Of a DNA stretch of 64,000 bases, positions 27,730 through 35,056 are shown one piece after another. The translations under genes and the position numbers were made by a program. The notes below the pieces were generated by a model. The model did no database searches and was not told the DNA's origin. It saw only the letters and a list, made by a program, of their open reading frames with translations. The stretch's first letter is position 1. Each line of letters starts with the position of its first letter. This DNA is from Acidimicrobiia bacterium (GTDB lineage Bacteria > Actinomycetota > Acidimicrobiia > IMCC26256 > PALSA-610), in the NCBI GenBank assembly GCA_036271555.1, contig DATBAK010000026.1, forward strand, positions 1 to 64,000. Direction: 5' to 3'.

Positions 27730-28983
27730 ATGACTCGTCGGCATTCGCTTCGTTCCCGCGTCGCTCTCTGCGCGTCCGGCGCAGTGTTGATCGCGTTCGT
27801 CGCGGCCGCGCCCGCGGGCGCGACGAACCGCGTGCCGGTGCGCGCCGGCTACGGACATCCGCACGGCGCGACGACCGTGCATCCGCACGTGGTCGGCACC
27901 GTGAGCGTGACGCCGTCGAACATCGTCTTCCCCGCGCAACGCGCCGGCACCTTCAGCGGGGTCGGCAAGACCGTCACCATCACGAACACGGGCACGGTCC
28001 CGGTGACGTTCAGCGACATCGAGCCGACGAAGAACGACTTCTTCGGTCTCACGAGCTGCTTCGACGACTCGCTGCCCATCGGCGAGTCGTGCACGATCAC
28101 CAACTACTTCATGCCGAACGCGGTCGGCGCCCGATCGGGGACGCTCGAGATCTCCGACGACGCCGCGAACTCACCGCAGAAGGTCACGATGAGCGGCACC
28201 GGCGTCGAGGGCTATTACGTCGCGGGCGCGGGCGGCGAGGTCGCCGGCTTCGGTGACGCGGTCGACGAGGGCGACGCGACGAACGTCGGCCTCACGCAGC
28301 CGATCATCTCGATCAAGACGACGACGAACGGCGACGGCTACTGGCTCCTCGGCTCCGACGGCGGCATCTTCAGCTACGGCAACGCGCACTTCTACGGGTC
28401 GACCGGCGGCATCCACCTCAACCAGCCCGTCGTCGGCATGGAGCGCACGGTGACCGGCAAGGGCTACTGGCTCGTCGCGTCCGACGGCGGCATCTTCAGC
28501 TACGGCGACGCGAAGTTCTACGGCTCCACCGGCGCGATCCACCTCAACCAACCGGTCGTCGGGATGGCGCGCACACCGACCGGCCACGGCTACTGGCTCG
28601 TCGCGCGCGACGGCGGCATCTTCAGCTTCGGTGACGCGAAGTTCTACGGCTCCACCGGCGCGATCCATCTCAACCAACCCATCGTCGGCATGGTGCCGCG
28701 GCCGAACGGCAAGGGCTACTGGCTCCACGCGAAGGACGGCGGTTTGTTCGCGTTCGGCGACGCGCCGTTCTACGGCGGCGCGGCCGCGTCGGGTCTGTCG
28801 ATCTCGGGCATGGCGGCGACGCCGGACGGCGGTGGCTACTGGATGACGTCGACGACCGGCGCGGTGTTCCACTACGGAAACGCCGCGAGCTACGGCGACC
28901 TCCCGTCACACGGCGTGGCGGCGAGCGACGTCGTCGGCATCGCGCCGACCTCGCCACCCTTGCCGATCGAGTTCTTCAACTGA
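27730..28983 (+). CDS. Secreted protein: ASH (choice-of-anchor D) domain plus GYWLVASDGGIFSYG repeats
   Basis: 417 residues with a signal peptide (SLRSRVALCASGAVLIAFVA, then AAPAGA). Residues about 55-158 form an immunoglobulin-like ASPM-SPD-2-Hydin domain (VTPSNIVFPAQRAGTFSG, VTITNTGTVPVTF). From about residue 160 there are five to six units of roughly 45 residues with the core GYWLVASDGGIFSYGDAKFY, likely beta-propeller blades. Exported and probably surface-attached; no sortase motif or membrane anchor is seen. A second protein of the same design lies at 30181-32280 on the other strand. Function unknown. Confidence 0.8.
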   Translation: MTRRHSLRSRVALCASGAVLIAFVAAAPAGATNRVPVRAGYGHPHGATTVHPHVVGTVSVTPSNIVFPAQRAGTFSGVGKTVTITNTGTVPVTFSDIEPTKNDFFGLTSCFDDSLPIGESCTITNYFMPNAVGARSGTLEISDDAANSPQKVTMSGTGVEGYYVAGAGGEVAGFGDAVDEGDATNVGLTQPIISIKTTTNGDGYWLLGSDGGIFSYGNAHFYGSTGGIHLNQPVVGMERTVTGKGYWLVASDGGIFSYGDAKFYGSTGAIHLNQPVVGMARTPTGHGYWLVARDGGIFSFGDAKFYGSTGAIHLNQPIVGMVPRPNGKGYWLHAKDGGLFAFGDAPFYGGAAASGLSISGMAATPDGGGYWMTSTTGAVFHYGNAASYGDLPSHGVAASDVVGIAPTSPPLPIEFFN

Positions 28984-29033
28984 CGCGCGTCACCGGCTGA
29001 GCTCGCGAGCGGCGGGAGCGGCCGAGCACGTCG

Positions 29034-29882
29034 CTAACCGAGCGTTTCCAGGAGCTGCGGCGCGAGCCGCGGCCAGCGCTCGAAGAGTCCCGCGCCTTCG
29101 CGCGCCGCAATGCCGCGCTGCTTCCACTCGTCGTCGGGCCACGGCGGCTCGACGAGCATCGACCCGGGGATCAGCTCGTGCAGCTTCTCCGACGTCGCGC
29201 GCGTGTGGTGCGGGTCACTCATGCCGCTTCGGAACACGAGCGTCGGCACGGTGATCCCTGCGCACTTCGCGTCGGAGAGACCGGGCACCGTCGTCGAAGG
29301 ATCCGGGCAGTACGCGAGCATCCAACGCTCGAGCGTCGCGATGAGCTCGCGCGGCTGCTGCGCGAGGAAGATCGCGCGGTTGCGGGGATTGCGCTCGAGC
29401 ACCTCCGCCCATTCGGGCAGCTCCGCGACCGCGTCCATGCCGTCCATCCACGCGGCGCGGATCGACTCGCCGCAGTAATGCGTCGCGAGCAGCATCAAGC
29501 CGTACACGCCGCCCGAGATCCACACCATGCCGAGTCCGGCCGCGACGTCGGGGTGGTTCGCGACGGTGAGGAGCGAGACGCGCGCGCCGCCGGAACCACC
29601 GAAGATCACCGCGGGCGCCATGTCGAGCTCGCGCAGCAAGCCCGCGAGATGGTCGGCCTGCATGTCGGACTCCGACGGTCCGCGGAAGCACACATCCGAC
29701 GCGCCGCAGTTCGGTCGGTCCCAGATGAGCACGCGCTTGCCGCGCGCCGCGAGCTCGAGCGCGAGCTCGCGCAGTCCCGGCGTGTCCTTCGAGAACCGCC
29801 CGCCGGGCGTGAGCACCCATGGCTCACCGTCGCCGACCACTTCGTACGCGATCTGGGTGCCGTCGATCTCGACACTCGGCAT
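29034..29882 (-). CDS. Alpha/beta hydrolase
   Basis: 282 residues from the ATG at 29882, with AAGGGGAG upstream; an upstream in-frame start at 29930 adds 16 residues. Alpha/beta-hydrolase landmarks are VLTPGGRF (oxyanion region), VLIWDRPNCGASD, and the nucleophile elbow FGGSGGAR (Ser in G-x-S-x-G). LVFRSGMSDPHHTRAT probably carries the acid and PPWPDDEW is near the C-terminus. Homologues are often annotated as epoxide hydrolases or esterases. The substrate is unknown. It is divergent from the amidohydrolase relic at 29969. Confidence 0.8.
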   Translation of the reverse strand: MPSVEIDGTQIAYEVVGDGEPWVLTPGGRFSKDTPGLRELALELAARGKRVLIWDRPNCGASDVCFRGPSESDMQADHLAGLLRELDMAPAVIFGGSGGARVSLLTVANHPDVAAGLGMVWISGGVYGLMLLATHYCGESIRAAWMDGMDAVAELPEWAEVLERNPRNRAIFLAQQPRELIATLERWMLAYCPDPSTTVPGLSDAKCAGITVPTLVFRSGMSDPHHTRATSEKLHELIPGSMLVEPPWPDDEWKQRGIAAREGAGLFERWPRLAPQLLETLG

Positions 29883-29968
29883 GACGCTCCCCTTGCCGTC
29901 GGGTGTGGGACCTGGCGATTGCGACATCATGTCCGCACGAGCGCGCGGTCAGCGAGAGGACGAGATCA

Positions 29969-30193
29969 ATGACGGTCGATCTGGGTCCGGTCAAGGTCGT
30001 CGGCGCCGACACGCACCTCACCGAGCGGCGCGATCTCTGGACGTCGCGCGCGCCGGCGAAGCTCGATTTCCCGCACCCGACGCGCCTCTACCCGGACCCG
30101 CTCGCGACCGCGGCCGCGAACATGGCCGACCTCGATGCATCCACCAGGGCGAAGATCCTGGGCGGGAACGCCGTCCGGCTCTACGGCCTGTAG
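29969..30193 (+). pseudogene. Amidohydrolase (Amidohydro_2) relic with the central ~300 codons missing
   Basis: A 74-codon open frame. Its first about 30 residues match the start of actinobacterial metal-dependent amidohydrolases (VVGADTHLTERRDLWTSRAP; compare the usual DADTHLTEP.DLW). They join directly to the C-terminus of the same family (DFPHPTRLYPDPL, then LDASTRAKILGGNAVRLYGL). Intact members are about 350-400 residues, so an in-frame deletion of around 0.9 kb near 30060-30066 explains it. The remaining protein lacks most metal ligands. Its stop overlaps the convergent surface-protein gene by 13 bp. Confidence 0.75.
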
Positions 30194-32280
30194 GCGAGGC
30201 GCGTCGACGAACGCGCGGTGAGCGGAGTCAGGCCCGACGACGAGGCGCGCGCGACACCGACCAGCGCGGGTGGGATCAACGGCGCGGTGCCGGCGATGCC
30301 GATGACGTCGGTCACGCCCCGACTCGCGGCGTCGCCGTACGCGGGCGCGTCGCCGTAGCGGAAGACCTGGCCGCCGCTCGACACCATCCAGTAGCCCTTG
30401 CCCGTCGGCGTGCCCGCGAGCCCGACGATGCGCGCGCCCGAGTTCGCCGCCGAGCCGAAGAAGTGCGCATCGCCGTAGGAGAAGACGCCGCCGTCGTTCG
30501 CGACGAACTCGTAGCCGTGACCGCTCGCGGTCGGCGCCATGCCGATGATCGGCCGGGAGAGATGGATGTTGCCGGTCGAGCCGTAGAACTTCGCGTCACC
30601 GAAGCTGAAGATCCCACCGTCGGACGCGACCAACCAGTAGCCCTTGCCGGTCGGTGTCGCGGCCATGCCGACGATCGGCTTGTTCAGCTTCATCGCGCCG
30701 GTCGAGCCGTGGAACGCGGCGTTGCCGTACGAGAAGATGCCGCCGTCGCGCGCGAGCAACCAGAAGCCCGCGCCGTTCGCGGTCGGCGTGATCGAGATCA
30801 CCGGTGCGGCGAGCGCGTGCTCGGCGACGCCGAGGACGCTCGCGTCACCGAAGCCGGCCGCGCCACCGCGCGCGTCGGCGAGGTAGTACCCCTCGGTGCC
30901 GCTGCCGGTGAGCGGGGCCGATGCGCTGGAGTTCGCGCTGCGGACCACGAGATTGGCTTGGCGCGCACCGAGCTTCAGCGCGCCGAAGGCGATGGTCGCG
31001 GTGCACGAGTTGCCCGCCGCGAGCGACTTGCCGACGCGACAGGTCGTCGTGCCGAAGAAGTCGTACGAGTTGGCCCCGCCGATGCCGATCGCGGTGATCG
31101 TGGCCGCGCTCGATCCGGTGTTCGTGACCGTCACCGTGCGCGACAGGCCGTACGTGCCGACGCGCTGGAACCCGAACGACTCGGGCGAGGGCGAGAGCGT
31201 GAACGGGCTCGGCACGGTCGCGCCCGCGATCGTCAAGACGTGGAAGGTGTCCTTCGGTGCGTCGTGGCCGTGGTCGCCCGTGATCGCGAACACACGGGTT
31301 CCGTCGGGTGAGAACCGCACGCCGCCACCCTCGACCGTCTGGTCGGTCGGGCCGAAGTCGTGCGACGCGATCGGCGCGCTCGGGACGCCGAGTCGGTACA
31401 CGACGACGTCCGGGTTGTAGATGCCGTTCATGCCTCCGGCGAACAGACCGCCGGCCGCGGCCGTCGTCGCGACCGAAGTCGGGTACGGGTTCGCGGGATA
31501 CACGACGCCGGTGTCGGCGAGCGTGGTCGAGTCGAGGCCGACGAACTGATACGGCGCACCGCCCGCGGAGAAGACCGACGTGCCGTCGGGAGTCCACGCG
31601 AAGTCCTGCGAGTTCGAGACCTGCTCGGTCTCGAGCCGCTTCAGCGCGACCTTCACGGGCGTCGCGCCGGAGAGGTCCATGATCGCGACCGTCGTCGGCG
31701 AGTCACCGGGCACGAACATCGCGAGACGGTTCGGGTTCGCGGGATCGGCGGCGAGACCCACACCGTCGACGACGATCGGATTCGCGAACGCCTGCGTCGA
31801 TCCGTCGGCGAGCGAGACGCGCGTCAGCAAGCCGGTCGACGACGGCACGACCCAGAGCGCGCCCGCCGCGGATGCGAGGTAGTCCATCCCCGCGATGCCG
31901 GTCGCGAGCGTGCCCGTCTTCGCGAACGTGCCCGTGTCGAACGTGTCGATCGCGCCCGCGGTCGCGGCCGCGACATAGAGCGTGGTGCCGACGACCGCGA
32001 GGCCGCGCGCACCGGCCTCACCGGAGATCGTGTGGACGAGGTTGCCCGAGAAGTCGAGCACGGCGACCTTGCTCGTGTCGTAGAGCGACACGAAGACGTG
32101 CTTGCTCGCCGCGTCGACGACCTCGAACCGCATCAGTCCCGGCAACGCGGTCGCGTGATCGGTCATCTGCGCGCCCGCGGGCGCGGGCGTGATCCCGCCG
32201 ACTGCGGCGAACGTCGCCCCACTTGCCAATACCGCCATCAGCGCCGCGCCGACGCGCGCGCGGAGTCCGCCCGTTCCCAT
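30181..32280 (-). CDS. Large secreted protein: WD40-like N-terminal propeller, ASH domain, GYWLVASDGGIFSFG repeats
   Basis: 699 residues from the ATG at 32280 (GGAGTGGGAC upstream); an upstream start at 32313 is less likely. A signal peptide (LMAVLASGATFAAVGG) ends near AGAQ. Residues about 45-350 resemble a YVTN/NHL-type propeller (VFVSLYDTSKVAVLDFSGNL, WTPDGTSVFSAGG, VRFSPDGTRVFAITG). An ASH domain spans about 365-475. Four to five units with GYWLVASDGGIFSFGDAKFY follow, and the C-terminal 40 residues are unique. It shares the ASH-plus-repeat design of the 27730-28983 protein but has an extra N-terminal module. Function unknown. Confidence 0.8.
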   Translation of the reverse strand: MGTGGLRARVGAALMAVLASGATFAAVGGITPAPAGAQMTDHATALPGLMRFEVVDAASKHVFVSLYDTSKVAVLDFSGNLVHTISGEAGARGLAVVGTTLYVAAATAGAIDTFDTGTFAKTGTLATGIAGMDYLASAAGALWVVPSSTGLLTRVSLADGSTQAFANPIVVDGVGLAADPANPNRLAMFVPGDSPTTVAIMDLSGATPVKVALKRLETEQVSNSQDFAWTPDGTSVFSAGGAPYQFVGLDSTTLADTGVVYPANPYPTSVATTAAAGGLFAGGMNGIYNPDVVVYRLGVPSAPIASHDFGPTDQTVEGGGVRFSPDGTRVFAITGDHGHDAPKDTFHVLTIAGATVPSPFTLSPSPESFGFQRVGTYGLSRTVTVTNTGSSAATITAIGIGGANSYDFFGTTTCRVGKSLAAGNSCTATIAFGALKLGARQANLVVRSANSSASAPLTGSGTEGYYLADARGGAAGFGDASVLGVAEHALAAPVISITPTANGAGFWLLARDGGIFSYGNAAFHGSTGAMKLNKPIVGMAATPTGKGYWLVASDGGIFSFGDAKFYGSTGNIHLSRPIIGMAPTASGHGYEFVANDGGVFSYGDAHFFGSAANSGARIVGLAGTPTGKGYWMVSSGGQVFRYGDAPAYGDAASRGVTDVIGIAGTAPLIPPALVGVARASSSGLTPLTARSSTRLAYRP

Positions 32281-32326
32281 GTCCCACTCCCAGCCCGTTG
32301 CCCTACCACCCATCGTGGTCGGTTAA

Positions 32327-32722
32327 CTACGGAGTGTCAACTTCGCCCGGTTTGGCCGCGACGGCCGAGTCACGATTCGTCGAGGGCCGGAGCGCGTAGG
32401 CGGCCGCGATCCCGGCACCGAACACGAGCCAGACCGCCCACTCGTATCCGTGCGGATAGACGCGGCCGGTCAGATAGTGGTCGACGAACCCGTCGCGGTA
32501 CGGGCGTTGTCCGCCGCGGCGCCGGAACGACTGCTCCCACGACGTGAGCGGGCAGTCGAACCCGATGGTGATGCTCACGACGCCGACCGCGATCGCGACG
32601 AGGTGCACCCATACGAGTCGCGGCCGGCGCCACGCGAGGAAGCCGCCGAGCGGGATGAACGCGAGGTACGCGAGGTGCACGACGAGCACCCCGTCGGCGA
32701 GTCCGATCCACACGGTGTCCAC
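32327..32722 (-). CDS. DUF2784 membrane protein
   Basis: 131 residues from a GTG at 32722. Three to four membrane helices. The N-terminal ADGVLVVHLAYLAFIPLGGF, the WVHL motif and CPLTSWEQSFRRRGG match DUF2784, a family of small actinobacterial and proteobacterial membrane proteins of unknown function. It ends 46 bp upstream of the surface-protein start on the same strand and is divergent from the ECF sigma gene. Confidence 0.82.
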   Translation of the reverse strand: MDTVWIGLADGVLVVHLAYLAFIPLGGFLAWRRPRLVWVHLVAIAVGVVSITIGFDCPLTSWEQSFRRRGGQRPYRDGFVDHYLTGRVYPHGYEWAVWLVFGAGIAAAYALRPSTNRDSAVAAKPGEVDTP

Positions 32723-32783
32723 GCGCCACCAGCATGACGCGCGAGGTTGAGACGATTGATGCCGCTCGGAGGTTGAAAGGATC

Positions 32784-33278
32784 GTGCACGAACCGTCACG
32801 ACACGACGTCGGGCTGAGCGAGACGGAACCGTCGTTCGAGGAGTTCGTCGCGCGGCACGGCGAGGGTCTGCGCCGCGCGCTCGTCGCGGCCTACGGCGTC
32901 GACGTCGGCGGCGACGCGTGTGCGGAAGCGCTCGCGTTCGCGTGGGAGCACTGGGACCGCGTCGGCGCGATGGAACGGCCCGTCGGGTACCTGTTCCGCG
33001 TCGGGCAATCCGCGAGCCGGCGGCTGCTGCGGCCGCGCCGGCGGCGCATCGAGCTCCCCGCCGAACCCGTCGATCCCGATCTCGGCGACGTCGGCGTGCG
33101 CCTCGACGAGGCGCTGCTCACGCTCTCGCCCCGTCAACGCGCGGCCGTGTTGCTCGTACACGGGCACGGCTACTCGTACACGCAGGCCGCGGAGATGACG
33201 GGCGCGTCGGTGGGGAGCGTTCGCAACGAGCTGCACCGCGCGATGAAGCGCCTGCGCGCGCAGATGGAGGCGGGATGA
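32784..33278 (+). CDS. ECF-type RNA polymerase sigma factor
   Basis: 164 residues from a GTG at 32784. Region 2 spans about 18-85 (FEEFVARHGEGLRRALV, ACAEALAFAWEHWDRV). Region 4 spans about 108-155 (LSPRQRAAVLLVHGHGYSYT, ASVGSVRNELHRAMKRLR). The stop overlaps the start of the membrane partner at 33275, a typical sigma/anti-sigma arrangement. The -10-binding region is divergent, so the promoter target cannot be guessed. A second, unrelated pair of this kind lies at 61990-63766. Confidence 0.82.
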   Translation: MHEPSRHDVGLSETEPSFEEFVARHGEGLRRALVAAYGVDVGGDACAEALAFAWEHWDRVGAMERPVGYLFRVGQSASRRLLRPRRRRIELPAEPVDPDLGDVGVRLDEALLTLSPRQRAAVLLVHGHGYSYTQAAEMTGASVGSVRNELHRAMKRLRAQMEAG

Positions 33279-34123
33279 TGCCGACGATCGAAGAACGGCT
33301 CGCGCGCTACGGCGCGCAGCTCGACGACGCGGCGCTCGCTCGCGTGCCGGCCGCGACGACTGCCGGTGGCGGCGCGCGGCGAGGGCCGGGCCGACGCGTG
33401 TTGGTCGCCGCGCTCGGCGTCGCCGTGGCGCTCGCGATCGCGGTCGGCATTGCGGTCGCGAACCACGATGGCCGTCACGCGTCGGGCATCGCGCCCGCGT
33501 CGACGCCGACGACATTCGTTGCGACCACTCCCCCGACGCGGTCGTCGGTGTCGTCGACGACACCGACGACCGCGTCCGCGACATCGACCACGTCGACGAC
33601 CACCAGCGCGGTGCCGGTCGGAACGAGCGTCGTCGCGTACCACCCGTTCGTCGGGAACGCGATCGATCCCCGCCTGCACGTGACGACGCAGGCGTCGGGA
33701 TACTGCCTGCAGGCGGGCGTGGGCGCGCACGACTACTACCGCTGCTTCGACGCCTCCGGCAGCCAGGTCTACGACCCGTGCTTCGAGGGACCACGCGGTT
33801 CTGCGCAACCGCTGGTCTGCCCGAACGATCCGACCGCGCTCGACGTCGTCGCATTCCTCGCGAGCTCGGTCTCCGGCGGTCCCGCGAACAAGACGCCGCG
33901 ACCGTGGGCGTTCCAGCTCGAGGGCGGGCAGGTCTGCCTCTTCCTGTCCGCGGCCTGGGGCCGGCTGGGCCCGTACTCGTGCAGCGCGTCGGCCGCGCCG
34001 CCGCACCTCGCCGACTGCCACGAGCCGACCACGTCGCAGCCGTGGTGGAGCGCGTCGTGTCAGGCCCAGCTCACCGACACGAGCCCGTTCGTCACGCAAC
34101 GAATCGTCACCGTCTGGGACTGA
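33275..34123 (+). CDS. Single-pass membrane partner of the ECF sigma factor, Cys-rich extracellular domain
   Basis: 282 residues from the ATG at 33275 (ATGA overlap with the sigma gene); an ATG at 33278 is one codon in. A cytoplasmic part of about 40 residues precedes one membrane helix (VLVAALGVAVALAIAVGIAV, 42-62). A Thr/Ser/Pro-rich linker follows (about 75-115), then a domain with at least eight Cys (GYCLQ, YRCFD, DPCFEG, LVCPN, QVCLF, YSCSA, ADCHE, ASCQA), probably disulfide-bonded. The overlap with the sigma gene suggests an anti-sigma role. There is no ZAS zinc motif and the cytoplasmic part is very short, so this is uncertain. Confidence 0.65.
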   Translation: MMPTIEERLARYGAQLDDAALARVPAATTAGGGARRGPGRRVLVAALGVAVALAIAVGIAVANHDGRHASGIAPASTPTTFVATTPPTRSSVSSTTPTTASATSTTSTTTSAVPVGTSVVAYHPFVGNAIDPRLHVTTQASGYCLQAGVGAHDYYRCFDASGSQVYDPCFEGPRGSAQPLVCPNDPTALDVVAFLASSVSGGPANKTPRPWAFQLEGGQVCLFLSAAWGRLGPYSCSASAAPPHLADCHEPTTSQPWWSASCQAQLTDTSPFVTQRIVTVWD

Positions 34124-34186
34124 CGCGCAAACCGCGCGGACGCCGCGAGCGTCTGAATGGCACCCACGACGAGAGGTGCGGTTCTC

Positions 34187-34837
34187 ATGAGAGCTCGCGG
34201 TCTGTGTGTGCTCGGTGTCGGTGCGATCGCGTTCGCCGCGTGCGGACACTCGACGGCGAAGGCGGCGAGCCCACCGTCGTCGCATCCGCGCGCGACGACC
34301 ACGACGACGACCACCATCCCCGCGCCGACGGCGACCGCGCGCCCGATGCCCACGACGACCATCACCACCGCGGTGCCGTTGCCGCCGCCCGCGGCGTCGG
34401 CCGCGTGCACGTCGGGCCAGATCGCGACGACGGCGACCGACAACTCGGGCATGGGCCACATCGGCGTGGTGCTCCGGTTCCGCAACTCGAGCGGCACGAC
34501 CTGTCATCTCGAGGGTTATCCCGGTGCCGCCGCGCTCGACGCGCAGGGCCACCAGGTCGTGCAGGCGGTGCGCACCGTGAACGGGTTCTGGCACGCGCTC
34601 CCGCCCGGCGAAGGTCCGCCGGTCGTCACGCTGGCGCCGGGACAGATCGCGTCGGCGTTCATGGAGGGAACCGACGTCCCGGTGAACGGAGCCACCAGCT
34701 GCCCGACCTACCCGAAGCTGCTCGTCACCCCGCCGAACACGACGGTCTCGGTGCCGATCGCCAAGGCGATGCCCGGCTGCACGCCGATCCAGATCCACCC
34801 CGTCGTTCCGGGCACGACCGGCACGATCGTGCACTGA
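34187..34837 (+). CDS. DUF4232 domain lipoprotein
   Basis: 216 residues from the ATG at 34187; an in-frame ATG at 34157 gives ten more. The signal peptide MRARGLCVLGVGAIAFAACG carries a lipobox-like FAAC, so it is probably lipid-anchored. A Thr/Pro linker (about 35-70) leads to a domain with CTSGQIATTATDNSGMGHIG and LRFRNSSGTTCHLEGYPGA. This is the DUF4232 pattern found in actinobacterial lipoproteins. Function unknown. It starts 63 bp after the sigma partner gene. Confidence 0.8.
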   Translation: MRARGLCVLGVGAIAFAACGHSTAKAASPPSSHPRATTTTTTTIPAPTATARPMPTTTITTAVPLPPPAASAACTSGQIATTATDNSGMGHIGVVLRFRNSSGTTCHLEGYPGAAALDAQGHQVVQAVRTVNGFWHALPPGEGPPVVTLAPGQIASAFMEGTDVPVNGATSCPTYPKLLVTPPNTTVSVPIAKAMPGCTPIQIHPVVPGTTGTIVH

Positions 34838-34891
34838 GTGTCGTAGGCCGGCGCGATCATCTCCCCAGGCTCGAAGGAACGGAGGGCGGAC

Positions 34892-35035
34892 ATGAATCGT
34901 GGGGGTTGGAGCTGGAAGCGCCAGTTCGGCATCACGGCGGCGAAGCGACGGGTGTCGCGTGCGACGGGCATCCCGTGGACGAAGTCGGGACGTCAGCGCA
35001 AGGTCGGCGGCATGATCTGGAAGCTGTTCAAGTAA
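34892..35035 (+). CDS. 47-residue basic Trp-rich protein
   Basis: ATG at 34892 with GGAGG at a good distance; stop at 35033-35035. The sequence starts MNRGGWSWKRQFGITAAKRR and contains TGIPWTKSGRQRKVGG, with thirteen Lys/Arg and four Trp in 47 residues. Short proteins with this GWSWKR...SGRQRK pattern occur in other Gram-positive genomes, to my recollection without known function. The ribosome site supports translation. It is convergent with the SGNH hydrolase gene, 21 bp apart. Confidence 0.65.
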   Translation: MNRGGWSWKRQFGITAAKRRVSRATGIPWTKSGRQRKVGGMIWKLFK

Positions 35036-35056
35036 CCCACGACCGGCGCGATCCGG

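Noticed and set aside
28981-28992. 12-bp perfect palindrome TGACGCGCGTCA at the stop of the repeat protein
   Set aside because: Short CG-rich palindromes are frequent in this sequence; no second copy at a promoter and no loop for a hairpin.
30181-30193. Overlap of the amidohydrolase relic with the surface-protein gene as a functional antisense pair
   Set aside because: Only 13 bp, tail to tail, and common in compact genomes.
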